A stretch of DNA of 64,000 bases, taken from assembly GCF_001552595.1 (NCBI RefSeq), contig NZ_BCRM01000005.1, positions 124,001-188,000 on the forward strand. The letters run 5' to 3'. Shown here one piece after another: positions 14,599-22,857 of this stretch. A model generated the notes under the pieces. It ran no database searches. It was given only the letters and a program-made list of their open reading frames with translations, and was not told where the DNA came from. Every line of letters starts with the position of its first letter. Positions within the stretch are counted from its first letter, which is position 1. Source of the stretch: Rhodococcus erythropolis NBRC 15567 (GTDB lineage Bacteria; Actinomycetota; Actinomycetes; Mycobacteriales; Mycobacteriaceae). The position numbers were made by a program, and so were the translations under genes.

Positions 14599-16577
14599 AC
14601 GCAAAACTGACCATCGTGCGTCCCGGAATGTTGACGACGGTTCAGGACTATCCAGGGCGCGTCGGGTACTGGCAGATCGGTGTCCCACCGTCGGGCCCGA
14701 TGGACGACCTGTCGTTTCGGTTGGGAAACACCGCACTCGGAAATCCCGAAGGCGCACCCGGCATCGAATGCGCGATGGCCGGACCTGCGATGACGTTCGA
14801 CGAGGACACCACGGTGTGCGTCACGGGCGCTCCGGTGTCTGTGACCGTCGACGGCATCGCCCACGGTCAGTGGCGTCCTGTTTTCGTCCCCGCTGGAGCG
14901 GTGCTCGACGTCGGGACGCTCAGCGGCCCAGGACTGCGCATCTACGTACTCGTACAGGGCGGAATCGAGACCGACGACTATCTCGGCAGTGCGTCGACCT
15001 TCACCCTGGGCAGGTTCGGTGGACACGAAGGTAGGACTTTGCGGGCGGGGGACGTTCTCAAACTCGGACAGGCGACCGGGGCAGCGGGAGGTGTTCCCGC
15101 CGAGCATGTTCCGGCGATACACACGTGCTGGGAACTTGCGGTGACCGAGGGCCCGCACGGGGCGCCGGAGTTCTTCACCCGCTCCGACATCGACACGCTG
15201 TACGCGACCGAGTACGAGGTCCACTTCAACTCCGACCGCACCGGAGTCCGGTTGATCGGTCCGAAACCTGACTGGGCCAGAACCACCGGCGGCGAAGCGG
15301 GACTTCACCCTTCGAACATCCACGACAACGCGTATTCGATCGGTGCACTCGACTTCACCGGCGACACGCCCATCCTCCTCGGACCCGACGGACCGAGCCT
15401 CGGCGGCTTCGTCTGCCCGATCACGGTGGTGTCTGCTGATCGCTGGAAGCTTGGACAGTTGGCTCCCGGGAACAAGATTCGCTTCGTGCCGGTCCGCGCC
15501 GACCGGGCAGCCTCCCGCCGTGACCTCGGAGTATCGCGTCGAGCGTCCAATTCGGTTGTGCATTCCTCCGGTGGTGACGGCGACGACGGCGTCATAGCCC
15601 GCCGTGACGGCGACACCGCGGTCACGTACCGGCGCTCAGGCGATGACAATGTGTTGGTCGAATACGGCGACATGAATCTCGACCTGGCGTTACGTGCGCG
15701 TGCACATGCACTGCATCAGCGACTCGAAGCCGAGAAGCCGGCCGGACTACTCGATCTCACCCCGGGAATCCGTAGCCTGCAGGTCCGCGTCGACCCAGAC
15801 GTGCTGCCCGTCGGCAAACTGATGGGAATGCTCGCCGAGGCGGAGGACACCTTGCCTGCGGCCAACGAACTCGTTGTGCCCAGTCGCACTGTGCGGATGC
15901 CACTGTCGTGGGACGACCCGGCTACGCGCGAAGCGATCCAGCGGTACATGCACGGAGTGCGCGCGGACGCGCCGTGGTGCCCGTGGAACATCGAGTTCAT
16001 CCGCCGGATGAACGGTCTCGAATCCGTGAACGACGTATTCGACACCGTTTTCGGCGCCGAATACATGGTGCTCGGACTCGGTGACGTCTACCTCGGAGCT
16101 CCGGTCGCGACGCCGCTCGACCCACGTCATCGCCTTGTCACGACCAAGTACAACCCCGCCCGCACCTGGACCCCCGAAAACGCCGTCGGGATCGGTGGGG
16201 CTTACCTCTGCATCTACGGCATGGAAGGCCCAGGTGGGTACCAGTTCGTCGGACGTACGACGCAGGTGTGGAATCACCGTCACCCCGCGAAGTCGGGCCC
16301 GTTCGAGGAGGGCACTCCCTGGTTGCTGCGATTTTTCGACCGGATCTCCTGGTACCCCGTCGAGCCGGAAGAGCTGATGGATCTGCGCGCGGACACTGCG
16401 GCCGGCCGCGGCGGGGGAGTCGAGATCGAGGACGGCAGCTTCTCGCTGGCCGAGCATCAGGAGTTCCTTGCGTCGAACTCGCGCTCGATCGAGGAGTTCC
16501 GCGCGATGCAGTCCGTCGCATTCGGAGCCGAGCGTCAGCGCTGGTCCGACGCGGGAGAGTTCGCGCTGCCCGGTTGA
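14595..16577 (+). CDS. Urea/guanidine carboxylase-type protein with carboxyltransferase domains only
   Basis: This is a 660-residue protein. The N half ([32 protein letters not shown]) is the KipA/AHS2-type carboxyltransferase domain. The C half ([17 protein letters not shown], then [20 protein letters not shown]) is the KipI/AHS1 type. This order is that of the carboxyltransferase part of urea carboxylase, normally about 1200 residues. The N-terminal biotin carboxylase and the C-terminal biotinyl domain (with its MKM site) are missing, and the protein ends at ALPG just before a strong terminator. No biotin carboxylase or allophanate hydrolase lies nearby. It may work with subunits encoded elsewhere, or act as a 5-oxoprolinase-like or other hydrolase. 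Confidence 0.8.
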   Translation: MNAKLTIVRPGMLTTVQDYPGRVGYWQIGVPPSGPMDDLSFRLGNTALGNPEGAPGIECAMAGPAMTFDEDTTVCVTGAPVSVTVDGIAHGQWRPVFVPAGAVLDVGTLSGPGLRIYVLVQGGIETDDYLGSASTFTLGRFGGHEGRTLRAGDVLKLGQATGAAGGVPAEHVPAIHTCWELAVTEGPHGAPEFFTRSDIDTLYATEYEVHFNSDRTGVRLIGPKPDWARTTGGEAGLHPSNIHDNAYSIGALDFTGDTPILLGPDGPSLGGFVCPITVVSADRWKLGQLAPGNKIRFVPVRADRAASRRDLGVSRRASNSVVHSSGGDGDDGVIARRDGDTAVTYRRSGDDNVLVEYGDMNLDLALRARAHALHQRLEAEKPAGLLDLTPGIRSLQVRVDPDVLPVGKLMGMLAEAEDTLPAANELVVPSRTVRMPLSWDDPATREAIQRYMHGVRADAPWCPWNIEFIRRMNGLESVNDVFDTVFGAEYMVLGLGDVYLGAPVATPLDPRHRLVTTKYNPARTWTPENAVGIGGAYLCIYGMEGPGGYQFVGRTTQVWNHRHPAKSGPFEEGTPWLLRFFDRISWYPVEPEELMDLRADTAAGRGGGVEIEDGSFSLAEHQEFLASNSRSIEEFRAMQSVAFGAERQRWSDAGEFALPG

Positions 16578-16602
16578 TGGTCGAGTGAGCACCCTTTTCT
16601 TC

Positions 16603-16644
16603 GAGTGAGCACCGCTTCCAGAGTGTCGGAAGCGGTGCTCACTC
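16603..16644. terminator. Strong hairpin between the carboxylase operon and the fic gene
   Basis: A perfect 17-base-pair stem (starting GAGTGAGCACCGC) closes on an eight-base loop between two convergent genes, so it can stop both. A further partial copy of its 5' arm, TCGAGTGAGCACC, lies at 16581-16593 and is followed by CTTTTCTTCG. Confidence 0.85.
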
Positions 16645-16692
16645 AGCAGTAACGGTGTTCAGTCCGCCTGGAACGGGCAGCAGATGTTTGCG

Positions 16693-17475
16693 TCAGCGAG
16701 TCAGCGCGCGATTGAACAGATCGATGAACGGGCGAGGCGACGGGGTCCCGGTGGGCCGGAAAGGCGCAGAATCCCTGGACGCGGATACCCACTCGGTTCT
16801 GCTCACCCGCGCCAAGTCGAGCTGATATCGGGTGTCGGCGGCGAGTCGGTGCAGGAAGAGTGTTCCGGTTCGCCCGTTTCCTTCCCGAAACGGGTGGGCA
16901 TGATTGAGCGTCGAGTACACCGATGCGAGCGCGAACGACGCAGCGCCGTGATCGAGCGCTATCCAATCGACGGCGGCGATGATCTCTTCCACCTCGGACA
17001 GGTAGTTCCGAATCGCCGAGACCGGGGCAAACGTTGCCGCACCTTTCCTGATGTCAACGGTTCTGATGTGTCCGGCCCACTGGTACAGATCTTGGAAAAC
17101 GTGCTGGTGAAGTAGGAGAAGTTCGGCTGTGTCTCGCGTGTGCGGTACGAGGTCGCTGCCGAGATGCGCCTCACCCAGACGAAGCGCGGTCGCCGCGAAC
17201 TCGAGTGATTGCAGTGCGGCGGGATCTCGCACGTCGAAATTGTTCTCGAGCACCGATGTACCGCGATAGACGTACGGCGCTGATTTTCGCCAGCGGATCC
17301 GCGGGGGAATTGCTGACGACAGGCCGACGGCTCGCGCTAATTCCTGCTCGAAATACTCACGCCGAGAAAGCATCCCGATCATGACGGCCTCGAGTTCCGC
17401 GATCTGCTCGTTACTCGGATCCCAGCCTTCGAGGCGCTCCGCCGCCAGAACCTGTTCGAGCGCAGTGCGATTCAC
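16693..17475 (-). CDS. Fic/DOC family protein
   Basis: This is a 260-residue protein. The frame continues upstream only as a shadow of the CBS gene, and GTG 17475 overlaps that gene's stop (GTGA). The Fic core has a flap RTVDIRKGAATFAP (about 138-151) and the catalytic loop HPFREGNGRTGT (194-205). The catalytic His194, acidic Glu198 and first Arg202 are present. The second Arg of HPFx(D/E)GNGRxxR is Thr205 here, which may alter nucleotide handling. I do not see the inhibitory (S/T)xxxE(G/N) motif. Fic proteins usually AMPylate Ser, Thr or Tyr of target proteins. The co-translated partner is a DUF294 nucleotidyltransferase-like protein. Confidence 0.85.
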   Translation of the reverse strand: MNRTALEQVLAAERLEGWDPSNEQIAELEAVMIGMLSRREYFEQELARAVGLSSAIPPRIRWRKSAPYVYRGTSVLENNFDVRDPAALQSLEFAATALRLGEAHLGSDLVPHTRDTAELLLLHQHVFQDLYQWAGHIRTVDIRKGAATFAPVSAIRNYLSEVEEIIAAVDWIALDHGAASFALASVYSTLNHAHPFREGNGRTGTLFLHRLAADTRYQLDLARVSRTEWVSASRDSAPFRPTGTPSPRPFIDLFNRALTR

Positions 17476-18905
17476 GGGTCGATGTCGGGTAGCGCCGACG
17501 CGGACGCGGCATATTCGAGTCGTCGTTGCACACCTGCGACCTCGCGCACTGCATTGCTCAGCAAGCTCCGCGAGAGCGGAGTGAGTTCGGAGATCACGAC
17601 TTCGTCGGTCGGTGGCCGACCTGCCGCGAACTGATCGGTCTGGTGGCGGACACGAATCTGCTGCAACACTTCGAAAGATTCGATCAGTACCTGGGCGTCG
17701 TCGTCGAGTAGGAAACCGCTTCCCGCTGCAGCCTTGAGGCGTTCGAGTGTCGAACTCGTGCGGGCGCCCACGGAAATCCCCGCCCATCGAGCGATGTTCA
17801 CGATCGGTTGGACGGCGCTGGCTTTGAGGTCGACGGTTCCGGTCCGACGCGTCATCACGTCCTTGAACGAATGGAGCTTTGCCTTGTCTCCGACCGCTTC
17901 GCGAAGGAGTAGTCGCATGACGGCCGGGTGCAGTCGCAGTTGATCCAACGCCGCAGGGCGAGGATCCAACGCCGGATCGCCTGCGACGACACGGGCATCC
18001 GCCAGCATCGACAACATGACCAGGGCTTGGTCCTGATACGGGTTGGACACCCATTTTCGCAGCGCAGTGCGCCATTGTGGGAGCGTCCGAGCAAACCTGG
18101 CCTGGGTCGCGACGGCGTTCTTGGTGTCGCGAGGGAACCCGCAGAGATCGAGGATGTCGTGGATGGTCTTCGCGGCGTCGGCTCCCTCGTGATGAGATTC
18201 GCCGCCCCACACCAGCGCACTGTCGATATCCGAAGAGGGGAGCGCTTCACGCCTGGCAACGCTGCCGAGCGACAGCCACGCGAAATCCGGTCGCTCGTCT
18301 CCGCTCACCACCAATTCGATGGCTCGCCTGACCGTCACGTCGATCAGCACGGCCAGCGTCGCGCCGATGTCGAGCGGTGAGACCCGTGACGCCACCAATT
18401 CCGTCACCAGAACAGGGACCGCGCGGGCTGTTTCGACGAGGTGGGCGTCGTCCTGTGCTGTGGCGAGCGCTGCGCGCAGTTCGAAACCCTGATTGGTGGC
18501 CGAAGTCAGGAGGTCGCTGAGTTCGAGCACACCCATCAGTGCGCCTGCCTCGGTCACGACCGGGAGATGGCGCAATCCGTACTCGAGCATGTCGGTCACG
18601 GCGTCGGCGCCCAATCGATCCGGATCGACTGTCACTGCTGACGGCGTCATCACTGTTGATACCGGCTGATTGCTGTCGATACCACCGACTACCACGCGAG
18701 CGCGTAGGTCACCTTCGGTGAAGATTCCGAAACCGCTTGTCTCCGTCGGGATCACAACAGCACGGCGGCCCGCATCGGTCATCAACTTCGCGGCCTCGCG
18801 GATGGTTGCCTGGCCGTCGCAGACAATTGCGGGCCCGCGCAACAGGTCTCGCACCCGGCGCATGGCGGGACTCTGGATGCCTTGCCCCGCCGAGTGCCCC
18901 GTCAT
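17472..18905 (-). CDS. CBS-domain protein with DUF294 nucleotidyltransferase domain
   Basis: This is a 477-residue protein. Two CBS domains (about 15-75 and 80-135) can bind adenine nucleotides. A middle region has the nucleotidyltransferase signature LGSVARREALPSSDIDSALVW (about 220-240), with the GS and two Asp residues of the GlnD-like fold. The C-terminal DUF294 substrate-binding helices follow. Such proteins are thought to be nucleotide-sensing signal proteins; the target is unknown. The stop overlaps the start of fic, so the pair is made together. It lies upstream of fic and may regulate it. No cyclic-nucleotide domain is present, unlike the longer family members. Confidence 0.85.
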   Translation of the reverse strand: MTGHSAGQGIQSPAMRRVRDLLRGPAIVCDGQATIREAAKLMTDAGRRAVVIPTETSGFGIFTEGDLRARVVVGGIDSNQPVSTVMTPSAVTVDPDRLGADAVTDMLEYGLRHLPVVTEAGALMGVLELSDLLTSATNQGFELRAALATAQDDAHLVETARAVPVLVTELVASRVSPLDIGATLAVLIDVTVRRAIELVVSGDERPDFAWLSLGSVARREALPSSDIDSALVWGGESHHEGADAAKTIHDILDLCGFPRDTKNAVATQARFARTLPQWRTALRKWVSNPYQDQALVMLSMLADARVVAGDPALDPRPAALDQLRLHPAVMRLLLREAVGDKAKLHSFKDVMTRRTGTVDLKASAVQPIVNIARWAGISVGARTSSTLERLKAAAGSGFLLDDDAQVLIESFEVLQQIRVRHQTDQFAAGRPPTDEVVISELTPLSRSLLSNAVREVAGVQRRLEYAASASALPDIDP

Positions 18906-18954
18906 GGGGTCATTGTCGCAGGTGTGTCCGTTTCAGGCAGCGGAGGGTGAGATG

Positions 18955-19848
18955 TCAGAGACCGCCGAGTCGCGAGAGTACGTCGAGAGCGGAATCCGTA
19001 GTACGCCAGAGTGCGTCGATCTCCTGTTCTGCGCCGGGACGTGTCTGCGGATTCTGGAGGGCGAATCCGTTGGCCAGTGTGATGGTGTTGTATCCGCTGT
19101 CGGCGGCGCGGAGCAGCAGTTCCGAGGGCTGCGAGTTTCCGGCCAATCGGTCGAGTCCTTCGCCGACGAAGTAGAACCGCCAGAGCGGCCCCAGATCGGC
19201 GTCGTACTCGGCCTTGGTGAGGGTCACGATCGAACCACCCTTGACGGCAATGGAATCGACGATCTTGTAGAAATCCGTGACATCCTCCGCAGTGGTTCCG
19301 GACGTGGCGACGGCGTGAGCGAGGTCGACGGTGAGATGCGCGTTGTAGCCGGCCATGGCAACCCGTGCTGGACTGGCGTCGCACTGACGTGTCAGGGCGA
19401 AGTAGTTGGTCCACGCCGGATCGGTGGGAGTACCGGTGAACTCCGCATGGACGTTCACCAGGTACCTGCGCAGCAATTCGAAGCTGACGGAATGGGCCCA
19501 CTCGTCATCGGCGAAGGCCGCAGGGTCTCGCTGCAGCGGCATCACCGCCTCGTGTTCGACAGCGTCGAGGCCGATGGAGAACAAGCCTCGCCAATCGTGG
19601 TGTGAGACGAGGATCGACGTGATCTCACGATGACGTTCGACAGCGGTCTCGAGCCGAGGCAGTCCGGCACCGGTCAGCGTCGTGACGTCGCTGAGTTCGA
19701 CAATCCGGCCCACCTCGGCATTGCTCAGAGGGCTACCGCAAGCCGTCGAAAGACTCTCGCCCGGATCTGCGAGTGCAGAACCGGGCGAGAGGAAAGCGGC
19801 GGTGATGCCGAGCGCGAGCGTCAACGGATACAGCCGCATCGGATTCAT
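18955..19848 (-). CDS. Secreted DUF5995-like protein
   Basis: This is a 297-residue protein with a signal peptide (MNPMRLYPLTLALGITAAFL, cleavage near ALA-DPG at about residue 27) and a single pair of early and mid Cys residues. The body is helical and contains GYNAHLTVDLAHAV, which resembles the conserved NAHI..DL segment of DUF5995. No enzyme function is known for that family. It is separated from the CBS gene by 49 bases in the same direction and may be co-transcribed with it, although the gap is larger than that inside the CBS-fic pair. Confidence 0.6.
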   Translation of the reverse strand: MNPMRLYPLTLALGITAAFLSPGSALADPGESLSTACGSPLSNAEVGRIVELSDVTTLTGAGLPRLETAVERHREITSILVSHHDWRGLFSIGLDAVEHEAVMPLQRDPAAFADDEWAHSVSFELLRRYLVNVHAEFTGTPTDPAWTNYFALTRQCDASPARVAMAGYNAHLTVDLAHAVATSGTTAEDVTDFYKIVDSIAVKGGSIVTLTKAEYDADLGPLWRFYFVGEGLDRLAGNSQPSELLLRAADSGYNTITLANGFALQNPQTRPGAEQEIDALWRTTDSALDVLSRLGGL

Positions 19849-19893
19849 CGGCTCAGACTAGGCGTCCATTTTCACAATTGTCCGGATTGGCGA

Positions 19894-20259
19894 TCAGCTG
19901 AGAACCGCGTCGGCCTCGATCTCGATGAGCAGAGCGGGGTCGATCAGCGAGCTGACCTCGAGGATGGTCGTGGCGGGACGAATCTCGCCGAACACTTCAC
20001 CGTGCGCCAGAGCAGCCTGCTCCCACTGCGTCATGTCGCGCAGGTACATGCGAGTGCGGATGACGTCGTCGAGCGAGGCGCCGGCCTCGGCAAGTGCTGC
20101 CTTGATAGTTTCGAGCGCTGCGCGGGTCTGATCTGTGAGGGTCTCGCCAGGAGCGGTGGTGCCAGAGACTGCGATCTGGTTACCGATGCGCACGGCACGG
20201 GAGTAACCGATCTTGGGTTCCCATTCGGAACCGGACGAAATATTGATTCTGTTCGACAT
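19894..20259 (-). CDS. RidA family protein (reactive enamine/imine deaminase)
   Basis: This 121-residue protein starts at ATG 20259 (MSNRINISSG); the frame above it covers the divergent promoter. The family pattern GYSRAVRIGNQIAVSGTT, with IRTRMYLRDMTQWE in the middle and a tail with a short hydrophobic strand (LIEIEADAVL), fits the YjgF/YER057c/UK114 fold. The key Arg that binds the imine carboxylate is probably the one in VIRTRMYL. The usual role is to hydrolyse 2-aminoacrylate or similar imines in the cytoplasm. It is divergent from the radical SAM gene. Confidence 0.88.
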   Translation of the reverse strand: MSNRINISSGSEWEPKIGYSRAVRIGNQIAVSGTTAPGETLTDQTRAALETIKAALAEAGASLDDVIRTRMYLRDMTQWEQAALAHGEVFGEIRPATTILEVSSLIDPALLIEIEADAVLS

Positions 20260-20321
20260 GCCCCGAATTCTGCCAACAACTTCCCGGCCGTGGTGAGGCA
20301 CGGTCGGGTATTCGCTCCATC

Positions 20322-20348
20322 TTGACATACCTTAGAACAAGTGTTCGA
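20322..20348 (+). promoter_or_regulatory. SOS box (LexA site) with -35 element before the radical SAM gene
   Basis: TAGAACAAGTGTTCGA at 20333-20348 matches 11 of the 12 defined bases of the actinobacterial LexA consensus TCGAAC-N4-GTTCGA. A perfect -35 hexamer TTGACA (20322-20327) precedes it, so LexA would cover the core promoter. The ATG is only 10 bases after the box. Confidence 0.8.
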
Positions 20349-20357
20349 CTTGGGGCC

Positions 20358-21395
20358 ATGAGGTGGTCGGGTCAGGCATTGGATGCAGATGACGGAGCGC
20401 TACCCGGACTCGAACGGGCCGGGTTGGTTCGCTCCGTGCAGACTCCCGAGTTCGAGGGAATCACGTTTCACGAGGTGCTCTGCAAGAGCGCGCTCAACAA
20501 GATGCCCGAAGAGTCGACGTTGCCGTTCAGCTTCACCGTCAACGCTTTTCGTGGTTGCTCGCACGCATGCCGATATTGCTTCGCGAGACCGAGTCACGAG
20601 TACCTCGACCTCGACGCCGGCGCGGATTTCGATTCCCAAGTGGTCGTGAAGACGAACATTGCCGCGGTGCTCCGCAAGGAATTGGCGCGAAAGTCCTGGA
20701 AACGGGAGGCAGTGGCACTGGGTACCAACACTGATCCTTATCAGCGAGCGGAGGGCCGATACCGCTTGATGCCCGGCATTATTCGCGCGTTGACCGAATC
20801 GGGAACTCCCTTCTCGATCTTGACGAAGGGAACTCTGCTCCGACGGGACCTGCCGCTGTTGAAGATGGCGGCGGCGCAGGTCGACGTCGGAATCGGAGTG
20901 TCATTGGCGATCAACGACGCTGCACTTCAGAAGCAGATCGAGCCTGGTACCCCGTCACCGCGGGCGCGTCTCGAGATGATCCGGGCCATCACCGACGCGG
21001 GATTCTCGTGCAATGTCATGGTGGCGCCGGTCATTCCGTTCCTCACCGATTCCACCAGTCACCTCGACGGTCTGTTCGAGGCACTGTCCGAAGCCGGTGC
21101 GACGAGTGTGACGGTCTTCCCGATGCACCTGCGGGGGAGTACTCGGGGTTGGTTCATGAATTGGCTTGCTCAGGAACATCCGGCACTCATCCGTCGCTAC
21201 CGCGAGCTGTACGGGCGGGGTGCGTATGTCACTCCCGAATACAAGCGTTGGCTCGCAAGCCGTGTCGAGCCATTGGTCGAGCGTCATGGGTTGGGTGGTC
21301 GTTCGGAGCATCGAGACGTCAGTGCGGCTGGCAGTGAACCGCGTGAGGCGCCTCGGGAACTGGTGGGTGCGGGAGCAGCTCTCACTTTGTTCTGA
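20358..21395 (+). CDS. Rv2578c-type radical SAM protein
   Basis: This is a 345-residue protein. The radical SAM cluster motif is CSHACRYC, with Cys67, Cys71 and Cys74 for the 4Fe-4S cluster. It sits inside AFRGCSHACRYCFARPSHEYL, which is typical of the spore-photoproduct-lyase-like branch found across actinobacteria (Rv2578c, sometimes called splB). Later LGTNTDPYQRAEGRYRLM and SILTKGTLLRRDL are conserved in this group. The reaction is unproven; a link to DNA damage is suggested by the SOS box before it, and I recall the mycobacterial homologue being listed as a LexA target. ATG 20358 is used since the upstream codons overlap the promoter. Confidence 0.88.
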   Translation: MRWSGQALDADDGALPGLERAGLVRSVQTPEFEGITFHEVLCKSALNKMPEESTLPFSFTVNAFRGCSHACRYCFARPSHEYLDLDAGADFDSQVVVKTNIAAVLRKELARKSWKREAVALGTNTDPYQRAEGRYRLMPGIIRALTESGTPFSILTKGTLLRRDLPLLKMAAAQVDVGIGVSLAINDAALQKQIEPGTPSPRARLEMIRAITDAGFSCNVMVAPVIPFLTDSTSHLDGLFEALSEAGATSVTVFPMHLRGSTRGWFMNWLAQEHPALIRRYRELYGRGAYVTPEYKRWLASRVEPLVERHGLGGRSEHRDVSAAGSEPREAPRELVGAGAALTLF

Positions 21396-21441
21396 CGGCC
21401 GCGGGCGCGTAAATCGGAGGCGCCCCGGACGTTTGCCGGGC

Positions 21442-21447
21442 TACATT
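21442..21447 (+). promoter_or_regulatory. Possible -10 element of a leaderless hen1 promoter
   Basis: TACATT fits the TANNNT form of actinobacterial -10 elements and would start RNA at about the GTG at 21454. There is no clear -35 element and no ribosome-binding site, which suits leaderless expression. Hen1-pnkp may therefore have its own promoter besides read-through from the SOS-controlled gene. Confidence 0.4.
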
Positions 21448-21453
21448 CGCCTG

Positions 21454-22857
21454 GTGCTACTCACACTGACGTCCACCCCGACCCCGCAGACTCCTGATGC
21501 GACCGCGTTGAGCTACCTGCTGCACAAACATCCCGACCGCGTGCAAAGCTTCGACTTGGCGATCGGCACCGCCACGGTCCTGTACCCGGAGGCCTCGGCC
21601 GAAAAGACCACGGTGGCAGTGATTGTGGACGTCGACCCCATCGAACTTGTGCAGAGTAGGTATCGACGAGGCAAGAGTGGCGACAACTTTTCGCTGGGGG
21701 AGTACGTCAACGATCGGCCGTATGCGGCGTCGTCCATACTCTCGGTTGCTCTGTCGAAGCTGTTTCGGACCGCGTTGACGGGAACGTGCAAGTCGCACCC
21801 GGAACTCGTCGGAGCCGAACTCGCGTTGACCGTCTCGATTCCGGTGGTTCCGTGTGGCGGCGATGCGGAATTGCCTCGTCGGCTGTTCGAGCCGCTGGGC
21901 TGGGACGTGACCGCGATACCGGTGCAGCTTGATCCGCACCTACCGACGTGGGGAAACTCCGACTTCGTGTCGCTGACACTTACCGGGGAACACACGGTGC
22001 AGAGTGCCCTACGGCACCTCTACGTGCTGTTGCCCGTCCTCGACGATGTGAAGCACTACTGGGTGGGACCTGACGAGGCAGACAAATTGATCCGCGTCGC
22101 TGGAGAGTGGTTGGCGTCGCATCCGGATTCCGCGCTGATCATGTCCCGCTACCTGGCTCGTCGACGCGACCTGGTCGAATCGGTGGTCGATCGACTGATT
22201 CCCGAACAAGCTGAGGCGCAGATCGAAGCACCGAGACCGGATCCGCCGCTGGCACGCCTTCGCGTCGACGCAGTTTTGGCGACGCTTCAGCGACTGCACG
22301 TGAGAACAATTGTCGATATCGGTTGTGGCGAAGGTAAATTGCTCGAGGCGCTGATGCCGCACGCTCAATTCGACAAACTTGTCGGCGTCGATGTGAGCGC
22401 GCGCGAACTGACACGGGCGCAACGCAGATTGAAGTTCACCGAAATGTCCGACGTCCAGCGTGAACGTGTGTCTTTGATGCAGTCGTCCGCGACGTACCGC
22501 GACGCACGCTTGAAAGGCTTCGACGCAGCCGTGCTGATGGAGGTGGTCGAGCACGTCGACACGGCGCGCCTGCCGGCGCTGGTCAGATCGGTCTTCGTGG
22601 ACGCAGAACCGCAGTATGTGCTGCTGACTACTCCGAATGCCGACTACAACGTGCTGTATCCGGCATTGGCCGCGGGAGAGTTCAGGCACCCCGATCACAG
22701 GTTCGAGTTCTCACGGACCCAATTCGACGACTGGGCAACCGAAACGGCCCGAGTCCACGGCTATTGCGTGGAGTTCGAATTTATCGGAGCAATTGATCCG
22801 GTCCTCGGCGGGCCGACACAGATGGCAATCTTCACGAAGGAGGCACGAACGTCATGA
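21454..22857 (+). CDS. hen1: RNA 3'-terminal ribose 2'-O-methyltransferase Hen1
   Basis: This 467-residue protein has the length of bacterial Hen1 (about 465). The N-terminal half is the bacterial-specific domain that activates Pnkp ligation. The C-terminal methyltransferase has the SAM motif VDIGCGEGKLLEAL (about 286-299) and the manganese-binding set Glu363, Glu366, His367 plus a later His (His415 in HPDHRF). Hen1 methylates the 3'-terminal 2'-OH of a broken RNA before sealing, so the repaired site resists recutting. The start is GTG 21454; the longer open frame is a shadow of the radical SAM gene. It overlaps pnkp by four bases. Confidence 0.92.
   Translation: MLLTLTSTPTPQTPDATALSYLLHKHPDRVQSFDLAIGTATVLYPEASAEKTTVAVIVDVDPIELVQSRYRRGKSGDNFSLGEYVNDRPYAASSILSVALSKLFRTALTGTCKSHPELVGAELALTVSIPVVPCGGDAELPRRLFEPLGWDVTAIPVQLDPHLPTWGNSDFVSLTLTGEHTVQSALRHLYVLLPVLDDVKHYWVGPDEADKLIRVAGEWLASHPDSALIMSRYLARRRDLVESVVDRLIPEQAEAQIEAPRPDPPLARLRVDAVLATLQRLHVRTIVDIGCGEGKLLEALMPHAQFDKLVGVDVSARELTRAQRRLKFTEMSDVQRERVSLMQSSATYRDARLKGFDAAVLMEVVEHVDTARLPALVRSVFVDAEPQYVLLTTPNADYNVLYPALAAGEFRHPDHRFEFSRTQFDDWATETARVHGYCVEFEFIGAIDPVLGGPTQMAIFTKEARTS

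Noticed and set aside
14313..15563. 416-codon minus-strand frame in the carboxylase region
   Set aside because: It lies under the DUF1989 and carboxyltransferase genes with no motif of its own.
16578..16692. CRISPR-like or insertion-sequence end repeats
   Set aside because: There are only two direct copies plus one inverted copy, with no spacers and no transposase; a terminator explains it better.
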